Source of the DNA: Cyanobacteria bacterium OH_CBrB_359
GTDB taxonomy: Bacteria; Cyanobacteriota; Vampirovibrionia; Gastranaerophilales; Gastranaerophilaceae
Direction: 5' to 3'
Assembly (NCBI GenBank): GCA_023433065.1
Contig: JAEZET010000001.1
Location: forward strand, 310,001-374,000
Length of the DNA stretch: 64,000 nt
The notes below the pieces were generated by a model. That model had not been told where the DNA came from, searched no databases, and worked only from the letters and a program-made list of their open reading frames with translations. The position numbers and the translations under genes were made by a program. Positions 16,516 to 25,200 of the stretch are shown here, piece by piece. Numbering within the stretch: the stretch's first letter is position 1; every line of letters begins with the position of its first letter.

Positions 16516-18096
16516 CTAATGCATCATAGAAATATCATCTGTTTGTTTGGCTTTTTTAGTGCTTTTAAAAAATAATACCACCGGAATAACAGCAAAACTA
16601 ATGACGCCAAATAGCCTGAAGGAATCTATAAACGCACATAAATTTGCCTGTTCCAGCAAACTACCATATAGAAAATAACTTGCCTTATGCTGGGCAATAG
16701 GAAGAGCAGTGTATTTTGCAAGAGCATGCGTCACTGCCTGTAATTTGTAAGCAAAGACAGGATTTAAAGGATTTAAATGCCCTACCATATTGTACTGATG
16801 AGCCTGCGCAAATCTGGATAGAAGAGTCGCAACTATTGATGTACCTATAGCTCCGCCGATATTTTTAAATAAGTTCTGAATACCGGTTGCGTTTGTCATC
16901 TGGTTATTTTTCAATGTACTGGCAGAAAGAGAACTTATTGAGATCATGGTAAATCCCATTCCCATTCCAAACAACATATTCGGGAAAATTATGTTATATA
17001 TTGATATCTCGAGATTGCACTGACCAAACAAAAAATTGGCAATGCCCATAAAAATAAGCCCTATCAAAATCAAAACCCGATCGTCAACCTTCTGGGCAAA
17101 TGCTCCTGTAATTATAATTGCTGTAATACTCCCGATACCTCTTGGCATGATGGCATAACCACTTAAAAATGCCGTATAACCTATGAGATTTTGTAAAAAT
17201 ATCGGCATTATTACTAGTGAAGCATACAAAATTCCTGTTACTATAACAAGTAAACCCGTTCCCCAGGCAAAATTTCTGTTTTTGAATACGCTCAAATCAA
17301 TCAAAGACTCTCTTTCCTTGAGTTGAGACCAAATAAAAGCAATCATGGAAATAACAGATACAGCTGAAGTCCAGCAGACCCATGGAGCATTGAACCAATC
17401 GGCATTTTGTCCCTTATCAAGTACAACCTGAAGTGTTACAAGCCATATAATCAAAAATGAAAATCCTACATAATCTATTTTAGGATTTTCTTTTTTTCTT
17501 GCATAAGGAGGATCTTCCAAAAACATATTAGAAAGAATAGCTGCAAGTATTCCCAGTGGCACATTTATATAAAAAATCCACTGCCAAGAATAATTGTCGG
17601 TAATCCATCCACCTAATAAAGGTCCGATTATGGGCGCTAAAATTACGCCAAAACCAAATATAGCCATGGATCTTCTTCTCTGCTCTACGGGAAAACTTTC
17701 GAGCAAAATGGCCTGGGCAATAGGAATAATGGCTCCGCCTCCCAGTCCTTGAAGAATCCTTGCCAGTATCATCTCATCTAAAGAATTTGCCAGTCCGCAT
17801 AAAAGAGAAGAAAAAGTAAATATTAAAACACATGTTATAAAAAACTTCTTCCTGCCAAAAACACCGCTAAACCAACCCACAGAAGGCAAAATTATACCGC
17901 TTGAGATAATATAGCTTGTTAAAATCCACATGGCTTCATCTGTTGTTGCGGAAAAACTTCCTGCCATATGAGGCAGGGCAACGTTCGCAATGGTTGAATC
18001 GAGTACAAAGATAAATGTAGCAAGCATTACTGCAAGCGTCGGCGGCCACGGGTTCTCAGGGAGTTCCCACTGTTCATTCAGAACTTCGTTACTCAT
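16516..18096 (-). CDS. emrB: DHA2-family (EmrB/QacA-like) multidrug MFS transporter
   Basis: A 526-residue inner-membrane proton-drug antiporter of the 14-helix class. Family signs are FVLDSTIANVALPHMAGSF in helix 1 (motif D1 type), RILQGLGGGAIIPIAQAIL, GFGVILAPIIGPLLGGWI (motif C, antiporter type) and WQWIFYINVPLGI. It overlaps the adaptor gene upstream by one base (TAATG-type junction at 18096) and forms the marR-emrA-emrB operon read leftward. With the divergent TolC it makes a complete tripartite pump. Substrates cannot be read from the sequence. Confidence 0.93.
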   Translation of the reverse strand: MSNEVLNEQWELPENPWPPTLAVMLATFIFVLDSTIANVALPHMAGSFSATTDEAMWILTSYIISSGIILPSVGWFSGVFGRKKFFITCVLIFTFSSLLCGLANSLDEMILARILQGLGGGAIIPIAQAILLESFPVEQRRRSMAIFGFGVILAPIIGPLLGGWITDNYSWQWIFYINVPLGILAAILSNMFLEDPPYARKKENPKIDYVGFSFLIIWLVTLQVVLDKGQNADWFNAPWVCWTSAVSVISMIAFIWSQLKERESLIDLSVFKNRNFAWGTGLLVIVTGILYASLVIMPIFLQNLIGYTAFLSGYAIMPRGIGSITAIIITGAFAQKVDDRVLILIGLIFMGIANFLFGQCNLEISIYNIIFPNMLFGMGMGFTMISISSLSASTLKNNQMTNATGIQNLFKNIGGAIGTSIVATLLSRFAQAHQYNMVGHLNPLNPVFAYKLQAVTHALAKYTALPIAQHKASYFLYGSLLEQANLCAFIDSFRLFGVISFAVIPVVLFFKSTKKAKQTDDISMMH

Positions 18097-19082
18097 TATT
18101 TCACTCTTACTTTAGGAATAACTGACATGCCGGGAATTATATTATATTTTGAATGGTCTATTTGTTCTGCAAATACAATCTTAACCGGAATCCTCTGAAC
18201 TATTTTTACAAAACTTCCGACAGCATTTTCAGGAGGGAATAAACTTGCCTTTGCACCTGAACTTTTTTGAATACTGTCAATTTTGCCTTTAAAAACTTTC
18301 CCCGGGTATGCATCTATTGCTATATCTACGTTCTGACCAATTTTCATATTTGTAAGCTGATTTTCCTTAAAGTTAGCAACTATCCATACATTGTCAGGAA
18401 CTATGACAAATAGTGGCTGTCCAACCTGCACATAAGAGCCTTTTTCAATAGTTTTATTTGTAACATAACCTGATTGAGGAGCATATATTTTTGTATAACC
18501 TAAATTTAAAGAAGCCTGTTGTTTTTGTGCTGCAAGCTGTTTTAACTCCGCATCAGCCACTCTGTTACTTTGAGAAGAAAGCAAATTCTCTTTTGCCGTT
18601 GTCAATCTTGCGTTGGCATTATCATAAGTTGTTTTTGCATTATCATACTCCTGCTTTGAAACAGCACCGTCTTTATAAAGAACTGTGTATCTGGCAAGGT
18701 TTTTCTTAGCTAGTTCAATCTCTGAAGTTGAAGCATCATAAGCAGCTTTTGCGGCTTTTTGCCTGTATAGGGCAGCATCATATTTTGCCCCTGATTCTGA
18801 CAGTTTAACTTTGTAATCCGTAGAATCAATCTTTGCAAGTAAAGTCCCCTCTTTTACAAATTGATTATCTTCAACAAGCATATCTACAACATGCCCCGAC
18901 ACTTTAGGAGCTATTTGCACTGAATGGGTTTCTACATAAGCATCATCGGTTGATTGAAATTTTGACTCATGTATGGCATAAATTGACCCTATAACAACTG
19001 CCGTTATTAACAAAGGCAAAATGAAAATCACACGTTTTTTTCTGCGTTTTCTTTTTTTTGTTCGGCTTTCTTTTTCTTCCAT
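18096..19082 (-). CDS. emrA: HlyD/EmrA-type membrane fusion protein
   Basis: A 328-residue periplasmic adaptor. One N-terminal TM helix (VIFILPLLITAVVIGSIYAI) follows a very basic cytoplasmic stub. Then come a lipoyl half-motif (VQIAPKVSGHVVDMLVEDNQ), a coiled-coil hairpin of about 100 residues (AKKNLARYTVLYKDGAVSKQ), the second lipoyl half (IYAPQSGYVTNKTIEKGSYV) and a beta-barrel domain ending IPGMSVIPKVRVK. It connects the EmrB transporter to the outer membrane channel. It lies 18 bp downstream of marR and overlaps emrB by 1 bp. Confidence 0.93.
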   Translation of the reverse strand: MEEKESRTKKRKRRKKRVIFILPLLITAVVIGSIYAIHESKFQSTDDAYVETHSVQIAPKVSGHVVDMLVEDNQFVKEGTLLAKIDSTDYKVKLSESGAKYDAALYRQKAAKAAYDASTSEIELAKKNLARYTVLYKDGAVSKQEYDNAKTTYDNANARLTTAKENLLSSQSNRVADAELKQLAAQKQQASLNLGYTKIYAPQSGYVTNKTIEKGSYVQVGQPLFVIVPDNVWIVANFKENQLTNMKIGQNVDIAIDAYPGKVFKGKIDSIQKSSGAKASLFPPENAVGSFVKIVQRIPVKIVFAEQIDHSKYNIIPGMSVIPKVRVK

Positions 19083-19100
19083 TTTAAGTTTCCTCTATTT

Positions 19101-19565
19101 CTATATCTGAAGATTCGTGCATTTACTTAAACTATGTCTTACTTTCGCCAGAAGTTCTCTCAGTTTTTGGAACTCTTCAGGCGTTACATCATCAAAAATA
19201 AATGAAAATTCTTCTTTAATTCTCTGATAATTATCTTCTAATAATTTTGTACCTTTTTCGGTTATGTATATTTTTTTAACCAGTCTTTTCTTTTTTGTTT
19301 CGACTTCTCTTTTTACAAATCCGTTTTCTTCAAGTATATTAAGGATTCTACCTGTGTTTGAACGGTCTTTCAGTATAAGTTTTGACAAGTCTCTCTGACA
19401 AATATCGGGATTACAATAAATTGTATCAAGCGCTATATACTGCTCCAGTGTTATACCGAGGTTAAATTTGTTAAAAATTTGAGAACCTTTTATCCTGCCG
19501 TATATCGCTGTTTTTTCTATTGCATAGAATGTACTCTCCGAGTAATGTTTAACGTGACTTTCCAG
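19101..19565 (-). CDS. MarR-family transcriptional repressor with probable CTG start
   Basis: The full protein is 154 residues if translation starts at the CTG at 19565: AAGGAG lies 7 bases upstream and there is no in-frame ATG, GTG or TTG before a TTG at 19388, which would remove the first half of the winged helix domain. From the CTG the protein reads LESHVKHYSESTFYAIEKTA, then LGITLEQYIALDTIY, then CQRDLSKLILKDRSNTGRIL (recognition helix) and NGFVKREVETKKKRLVKKIY (the wing). This is a normal MarR layout and length. It is first in the operon with emrA-emrB and divergent from tolC; two adjacent palindromic operators lie just upstream, so it probably represses both directions and itself. Confidence 0.85.
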   Translation of the reverse strand: MESHVKHYSESTFYAIEKTAIYGRIKGSQIFNKFNLGITLEQYIALDTIYCNPDICQRDLSKLILKDRSNTGRILNILEENGFVKREVETKKKRLVKKIYITEKGTKLLEDNYQRIKEEFSFIFDDVTPEEFQKLRELLAKVRHSLSKCTNLQI

Positions 19566-19600
19566 CTTTTTGCTCCTTAATATAATTTTATTGTAAATTA

Positions 19601-19632
19601 TGTTGTGATTATAATATGTTGTAATTACAACA
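19601..19632. promoter_or_regulatory. Tandem MarR-type operators in the marR/tolC divergent promoter
   Basis: TGTTGTAATTACAACA (19617-19632) is a perfect 16-bp palindrome. An imperfect copy, TGTTGTGATTATAATA, abuts it at 19601-19616. A TATAAT at 19610-19615 lies inside the first copy. Position between divergent marR and tolC fits autoregulation and co-repression. Confidence 0.75.
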
Positions 19633-19688
19633 ATATGATGATACCATACTTATTATAAATTGCAAATATGAGTTTAAGGAATATAAAA

Positions 19689-21056
19689 ATGAGCTGTAAA
19701 AAAATGATATCAACCGCTTTAATAGTAGGTATTTTAGGTATGAATATATCCCCTGTGATATGCCATGCCAAAGAAAATAAAAAAGTTATCAAAAGTCAGG
19801 TAACAGAATACCGATTTGATTATATTAATCTTGACTGGTGGAAAAATTATGAAGATGAATATTTAACAGGTTATATAATAAAAGCTATAGAAGAAAATCA
19901 GGATTTAAAAATAGCCACATTAAAAGTGGAAGAAGCAAACCAGAAAGTAAAAGTACAACTTTCAAAGGAATTTCCGGTTGCATACGGAGGTATTGCCCCC
20001 GCAGTGAATAAAATGCCCGGTATTACAAGTACGGACGGCTCTATCGCCTTTCCTCTTCTTGTGAATTATGAAGCGGACATATTTCTTAAAAACAGGGATA
20101 AGACAAAATCGGCTAAAAAATCTTATGAAGCTTCAAAACTGGATGAAAAAAGCCTATATATTACAATTGCCTCTCAAGTCGGCGCTGCTTATTTTAATAT
20201 AGTAAAACTTGATAAGCTTATACAAATCCAGGAAGAAATTACAAGCTCAAGAAAAGAAATTTATGAGCTTATGAAAAAAAGAAATAATCAGGGAATAACA
20301 TCGACAGCTGATATGGTTAGAGCCGAAAAAGCCTATGTAATGGCTAAGTCAGATTTATTCGACCTTCAAAAATCAAGAACAATCATGCTAAATCAACTCG
20401 CCGTCCTCACAGGTGAAAGCCCTGAAAATACAAAAGAATTTAAAAGAATAACTTTTGATGAGCTTGTATTTAAAGGAAATATTCCGAATGAAATAAACTC
20501 CGAAATCATAACTAAAAGACCCGACTACCTTAAAGCCGAAAAAATGGTTGAAAAAGCAGGTATAGACGTCAGAATCGCAAAAAAAGAATTTTTGCCATCA
20601 ATAAACATAATGGGGCTGTTATTATTTAATTCATCATCTCTCAGCTCCGCTTTTAACTGGTCTAATGCATTGGCATCAATAGGTGGCGGGGCTATACTTC
20701 CACTATTCACCGGAGGAGCGAGAATAGCTAATTTAAAATTAAGCAAAAACAAATACGAGCAAGTGCTTCAAAGCTACTACAAAACAAACTTGACCGCTAT
20801 TCAAGAAGTAAATGACTCTTTAAGCTCTTTTAAACTTGATAATGAAAAATATAAGAACAATATTAAAACATTAGATATGGAAAAAGCAGATTACAGATAC
20901 TCAGAACTTAAATACAATCAGGGTATAATTTCTAACCTTGACTTAATCCAGAGAAAAGAAAATCTTTTAACTATGGAGAAACTTGTTGCAACAAATAAAG
21001 CTAACTGCTATATAGACCAAATAGGCTTATACAAGGCTGTCGGTGGAGCCCTTTAA
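19689..21056 (+). CDS. TolC/NodT-family outer membrane efflux protein
   Basis: A 455-residue outer membrane channel partner of the EmrAB pump. The ATG at 19689 is chosen over one at 19668 because AAGGA precedes it and the protein then starts with a normal signal peptide (CKKMISTALIVGILGMNISP...CHA). Features: two TolC-type repeats rich in long helices (NQDLKIATLKVEEANQKVKV; YKTNLTAIQEVNDSLSSFKL) and the conserved PDYLKAEKMVEKAGIDVRIA and GIISNLDLIQRKENLLTME segments. No lipobox is evident although a Cys precedes the cleavage site. It is divergent from marR-emrAB. Its last 30 bp overlap the end of the convergent FAD oxidoreductase gene. Confidence 0.9.
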   Translation: MSCKKMISTALIVGILGMNISPVICHAKENKKVIKSQVTEYRFDYINLDWWKNYEDEYLTGYIIKAIEENQDLKIATLKVEEANQKVKVQLSKEFPVAYGGIAPAVNKMPGITSTDGSIAFPLLVNYEADIFLKNRDKTKSAKKSYEASKLDEKSLYITIASQVGAAYFNIVKLDKLIQIQEEITSSRKEIYELMKKRNNQGITSTADMVRAEKAYVMAKSDLFDLQKSRTIMLNQLAVLTGESPENTKEFKRITFDELVFKGNIPNEINSEIITKRPDYLKAEKMVEKAGIDVRIAKKEFLPSINIMGLLLFNSSSLSSAFNWSNALASIGGGAILPLFTGGARIANLKLSKNKYEQVLQSYYKTNLTAIQEVNDSLSSFKLDNEKYKNNIKTLDMEKADYRYSELKYNQGIISNLDLIQRKENLLTMEKLVATNKANCYIDQIGLYKAVGGAL

Positions 21057-22295
21057 TTTTAAAAGGTCCTCCTGTGTAAATATAGCACCCTGTTTTGAAA
21101 GTACATTTTGGATAAGAGAAATGTCGACAGTATGAAAATTTGCTGAATTCAAAACAGCTATCGCAGATGCAACTCCTGCCGCTTGCCCTGTTGCCATGCA
21201 ACAAGGAATTTCTCTGAACATATCTAAAAGCTGATGTTCAACACTTATGCACCTTCCTGCAAAGATTACATTCTCAGACTCCGGGCTTACCAAGCAGCCG
21301 TAAGGAATCTCAACAAAACCCCTGCCTGAGCCTGTATAATCAGGTGCAAGAGCTATAGAATCTTCAAAGCCGGTTAAGATATCTTCTTTTGTAAATTTAT
21401 AAAGACCTTTTATCCTCCTTGAATCTCTAATGCCTATTTGAGATGCGGTATCAATCAAATAAGCATCTTCAAAACCCGGAATATTTTTTTTAAACGTTTC
21501 CATAATCCCTTGAATTTGTCTTCTTGCAGTTATTTCGGCTTTCGTTAAATCATCAGAATCAACAATATCAATATTTTCTACATTTGCAATATTAAACCAC
21601 ACCTCACAAGGATTTAGCGTCTGAATCCATCCGCCAATTTTTGTTGTTATTCCAAGGTTCCGGAGCAATGACAGGTAATCTTTATAATTTGAGCTGATAA
21701 ATCCAGACATTTTTAAAATATTTATTCCACCGGCTCTAAAGCCTAAAGTCACAGGCATAGACAATTCCTTTGATTGTTGTTCAAAGGGTATATTAATATA
21801 CTTTGCAAAATCCGCATCTCCTGTAGCATCAACAAAAGTTTTTGCCTTTATAATTCTTTTGCCTGATTTACCGTTTAAAACAGCTCCAAAAACTCTTCCT
21901 CTGTCTTCAATAATACCTGATACAAAACTGTGATAATAAGGCATAATAGCGTTCTCTAAGATCATGCAATCAAAAATGTATTTCAATGATTCAGGATCAA
22001 ATAAGATATGAGCTCCAATATCTTTTTTCATATTAGAAGATCCGAGTCTTTTAATCACATCATCGCAAAACCCTTTTACAATTGTGTTTTTACCATCAGT
22101 TAAACCTACAAGCAAAATAACCAGACCGCCTGTTGCCTGTCCTCCTAAATAACCGTATCTTTCAACTATAGCGACTTTAACACCCGTTTTTGCTGCAGAT
22201 ACCGCAGCGCTTACTCCTGCAGGTCCGCCGCCAACAACCAATACATCATATTCCCCGACAACAGGTATTTCCTTTAAATCTTCTAAACAAGACAT
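21027..22295 (-). CDS. FAD-dependent oxidoreductase (FAD_oxidored type)
   Basis: A 422-residue flavoprotein. The Rossmann dinucleotide motif VVGGGPAGVSAAVSAAK is at about 20-36, followed by IVERYGYLGGQATGGL, typical of the FAD-dependent family in which a GGxxTGG segment contacts the flavin; AKTFVDATGDADFAKYI and FAGRCISVEHQ are further family landmarks. Its substrate is unknown. The start ATG follows an untidy upstream region. The 3' end overlaps the convergent tolC gene by 30 bp. No partner gene is obvious. Confidence 0.86.
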   Translation of the reverse strand: MSCLEDLKEIPVVGEYDVLVVGGGPAGVSAAVSAAKTGVKVAIVERYGYLGGQATGGLVILLVGLTDGKNTIVKGFCDDVIKRLGSSNMKKDIGAHILFDPESLKYIFDCMILENAIMPYYHSFVSGIIEDRGRVFGAVLNGKSGKRIIKAKTFVDATGDADFAKYINIPFEQQSKELSMPVTLGFRAGGINILKMSGFISSNYKDYLSLLRNLGITTKIGGWIQTLNPCEVWFNIANVENIDIVDSDDLTKAEITARRQIQGIMETFKKNIPGFEDAYLIDTASQIGIRDSRRIKGLYKFTKEDILTGFEDSIALAPDYTGSGRGFVEIPYGCLVSPESENVIFAGRCISVEHQLLDMFREIPCCMATGQAAGVASAIAVLNSANFHTVDISLIQNVLSKQGAIFTQEDLLKLKGSTDSLV

Positions 22296-22382
22296 TTTAA
22301 CCGCCTGCCATTAATATATTAAATATTATGCTATAGGTTTAAGAGAAAATAAAATATTTAAAAAATTTTAACAGATTACAAG

Positions 22383-22559
22383 CTACCAGTCATTATAATT
22401 TTTTTTATAATATGACTTTTCAGGATTATTGGAATTGGACAGAACAATTTCATGATATTCATTTTTATCAATATCAATACCCATATTTTTGGTACTTTTA
22501 AATTCAGGTTTTTTATCTGTTTTCTTTTTTTTATCTTGCATAAACATGTAAAGTCCCAT
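22383..22559 (-). CDS. Small hydrophilic protein, unknown function
   Basis: A 58-residue frame starting MGLYMFMQDKKKK and ending YYKKNYNDW. Two in-frame Met codons at 22547 and 22541 are alternative starts, and no strong ribosome binding site decides between them. The composition (Lys, Asn, Asp, Glu) resembles real proteins of this genome, unlike the overlapping longer frame at 22376-22609, which is an odd mix of hydrophobic residues and Cys. No domain is recognised. Confidence 0.42.
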   Translation of the reverse strand: MGLYMFMQDKKKKTDKKPEFKSTKNMGIDIDKNEYHEIVLSNSNNPEKSYYKKNYNDW

Positions 22560-22665
22560 AAATAGCTGTATCCACTGTTTATTATAGCATATAAATTATT
22601 TGTTGCCATCGATGATAATTGATGTAAAATAGACTTGTATTTATTAAAAGAGGATAGTTGTAGTT

Positions 22666-24141
22666 ATGGGAATAGAAATTTTAAAAAAGAATAAATTTAT
22701 TCTTATTTTTGCATTAATAGTAACTTTAATCCATATAGTTTATGCCACAGTTTTTTTAAGGTCAGCATATTTGGATGGAGCAATGCTTATACTTGCACTA
22801 TTGAATAAATTCAGCAGCGGTCAGTTTTATGTGTATTCCGATTCAGAACATACAAGGTTTTTTATGAATTTTTTCAATCAACTGCCAATGATTATAGGTT
22901 ACTTCATATTAATGATTAAAAGTAAATATTGGTTATCGGTATTATTTTCCTTGCCATTGTTTTTGTTTCCGCCATTAATATTATGGTGGAATTGGCATCT
23001 TTGCAAAAGAACACAAAGATACGATATTTTTGCTATAAGCGTTTTGACATATGGTGCTTTATTGTTGCCATTCACAATCTTTTCCATAGTTGAAATTCCA
23101 AATGCAGTTATGCTGCAATTTGTTCTTTTAAATTATCTTGTAGGAAAAATAGATTACACTAAAAAAGACCTGCTTTTGATAGCTCCTCTTTTGGTATTTT
23201 TATTCGGAAGCCAGGAATACACAATGTTTATAGGCATTATTTTATTCTTAGGTTCCTTATATTATGCCTTTAAAGAAGAAAAAACGTTTAATAAAATGGT
23301 CAAATATATAATAGGTCTGGGCGGCATCAGCTCAAGTATTTATATAATAAACTTCATGGTCAAACATTCAAGTACCCAATCAGAAGCATCAAGATTTATC
23401 GGTGAAGCATTTGATTTTTGGAAAAATATTCTAACCTTAAATTCCGTGCTTTCAGTAACTGCTCTTATTATTCTATTTATAATGCTATTTAAGAAAAAAG
23501 AGCTTACAAATGTTGGTAAATCAATTATTATATTAACTTTCGGCGCAATATTGACCTATATGTTTTCCAACCTGAACCTTTACTTGTGTCCAATGTGGGA
23601 AGGTCATTTCAGGACAATACCTTGTTGGGCTGTTCCTTTAATATTTGTAATTATTGTATTTTCAGACATGATTAAGAAAAAAATGCCGGATTCATTCTAT
23701 ACAAATATGCTTACTATTGCGCTTATATGCACAATTGCGCAAACAATATGGCAAATAAACAATACTTACTGGTTCAATAAAAATATTGATTATATGAAAA
23801 AAGAATTACAAGCATCGCCTTCGGCTATTTATGAACCTAAAAAAGGAGATGCTGAAATTTCATCATTCTTTAATCCTCAGCTAAGAAGATATATTTGGAA
23901 TTTTTCTTACACTGCGACATCTATACTTTTTGCCCCCGACAAGAAGGTAGAAAAAATGCTTATGCCGCCAGTTGAAGATACTGATCAGAATAATTTCATA
24001 TATAAAGATTGGCTTTATGTTAAAGATGATAAAACATTCTTTATCCCAACAATTGAGTTGAACAGAAAAAATGAATTTTGGGATGCGACAGAAGTTACAA
24101 AAGCGATGAATGACTATTCCAAAGCTCATAATTTCAGGTAA
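22666..24141 (+). CDS. Polytopic membrane protein, possibly GT-C-like, unknown function
   Basis: A 491-residue protein with about ten hydrophobic helices: KFILIFALIVTLIHIVYATV at the start, then a first extracytoplasmic loop containing FLRSAYLDGAMLI with an acidic residue, followed by many helices to about residue 365 and a soluble C-terminal domain of about 120 residues (KELQASPSAIYEPKKGDAEI...). One acidic residue in the first large loop and a soluble tail are reminiscent of GT-C glycosyltransferases, but I see no family signature. The CPMWEGHFRTIPCW segment is distinctive. GAGGATAG precedes the ATG. It is followed by a radical SAM gene in the same direction. Confidence 0.75.
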   Translation: MGIEILKKNKFILIFALIVTLIHIVYATVFLRSAYLDGAMLILALLNKFSSGQFYVYSDSEHTRFFMNFFNQLPMIIGYFILMIKSKYWLSVLFSLPLFLFPPLILWWNWHLCKRTQRYDIFAISVLTYGALLLPFTIFSIVEIPNAVMLQFVLLNYLVGKIDYTKKDLLLIAPLLVFLFGSQEYTMFIGIILFLGSLYYAFKEEKTFNKMVKYIIGLGGISSSIYIINFMVKHSSTQSEASRFIGEAFDFWKNILTLNSVLSVTALIILFIMLFKKKELTNVGKSIIILTFGAILTYMFSNLNLYLCPMWEGHFRTIPCWAVPLIFVIIVFSDMIKKKMPDSFYTNMLTIALICTIAQTIWQINNTYWFNKNIDYMKKELQASPSAIYEPKKGDAEISSFFNPQLRRYIWNFSYTATSILFAPDKKVEKMLMPPVEDTDQNNFIYKDWLYVKDDKTFFIPTIELNRKNEFWDATEVTKAMNDYSKAHNFR

Positions 24142-24232
24142 TTTTATATAGTTTTTTTGTAAAATGCTCCTTATTTATGTATAATAAGTAAATGAGGAGT
24201 ATTTTTATAAAAATATTCATGGAGACAAATCT

Positions 24233-25195
24233 ATGCAACCAAAATATTGTCAATTTATACAATCAGGAATAAATTTTCATTTAGACTGTATAAAATTTTG
24301 TAATCAGATTAATATGGGACCCATCATCTCGGAATACAATGATTATATAACCGCTGATGAGATAGAAAAAATAAGACAAAAATATATAGATGACTTTTCC
24401 AAAGGGATTGTTTATCCAAAATGTGTTGGTTGCAGCTTTTTAAAAGATAAGAAACATCTAAGCGAAAAGATTGATTATTTTGAGATTTTTCACTGGCATA
24501 ACTGCAACTGCGGCTGTATCTACTGTGCAAATCTTGATATCACAAAAGGAAAATTTTCAGACAAAGTAGAACGGGGAAATCCTGTTGTACTAAAACTTTT
24601 AAAAGAAATGTATGCCAAGGATATGATTAGTAAAGACAACATCTGGATAGGGTTTGGGGGCGGAGAAGTCACAGTCCTAAAAGAATTCCCTAAATTTATC
24701 GACTTGTTTTTAGAAAATCAAGCTAATAATATTTATATTCAAAGCTCAGGAATAACTTACTCTAAAACCATAGAAAAAGCTTTAAAATCAGGAAAAGCCT
24801 ATCTACAGATTTGCGTAGCTGCAGGCTCCAGAGAAGTATATAAAAAGATAAAAAGAAGAGATAAATATAATCAGGTTGTTAATCACATTAAAAAGTATTT
24901 GAAAGCCGCAAAAATAAAAGAAAATGTTATTTCTAAATACATAATTTATGCGCCTTACAATTCATCTGCCGAAGAAATTAAAAAGTGGCTTGACACAGCT
25001 CACAATATTGGGGTAAAAAAAGTTGAACTCAGTATGGAGTTTTGCCACTCTCACGCTAAAAAAAGAGGACAAAAAGTAGAACAATATTACTATGACCTAT
25101 TTGATTATGCTAAAAAATATTCAAAAGAGATTGAAATAGAATTCATCCATAACTATGTTTCAAAAGAACTTATGGAAGCAGGAGTACATTCTTAA
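24233..25195 (+). CDS. Radical SAM protein (paralog 1)
   Basis: A 320-residue protein. The radical SAM cluster motif CX3CX2C is Cys91, Cys95 and Cys98 in NCNCGCIYC, with an extra Cys93; FGGGEV is the SAM-binding GGE motif. A Cys pair (KCVGC, 64 and 67) lies before the cluster. There is no SPASM-type Cys-rich C-terminus. The beginning (QSGINFHLDCIKFC) aligns with that of the convergent gene at 25201-26184, so the two are paralogs. Substrate unknown; peptides or sugars are modified by comparable small radical SAM proteins, but nothing here identifies the target. GGAGA precedes the ATG. The gene ends 5 bp from its paralog. Confidence 0.82.
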   Translation: MQPKYCQFIQSGINFHLDCIKFCNQINMGPIISEYNDYITADEIEKIRQKYIDDFSKGIVYPKCVGCSFLKDKKHLSEKIDYFEIFHWHNCNCGCIYCANLDITKGKFSDKVERGNPVVLKLLKEMYAKDMISKDNIWIGFGGGEVTVLKEFPKFIDLFLENQANNIYIQSSGITYSKTIEKALKSGKAYLQICVAAGSREVYKKIKRRDKYNQVVNHIKKYLKAAKIKENVISKYIIYAPYNSSAEEIKKWLDTAHNIGVKKVELSMEFCHSHAKKRGQKVEQYYYDLFDYAKKYSKEIEIEFIHNYVSKELMEAGVHS

Positions 25196-25200
25196 TCAAT

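Noticed and set aside
22376..22609. 77-codon leftward frame starting MATNNLYAI
   Set aside because: Its composition is an odd mix of Ile, Lys, Cys and hydrophobic runs, while an overlapping frame (22383-22559) gives a typical hydrophilic small protein.
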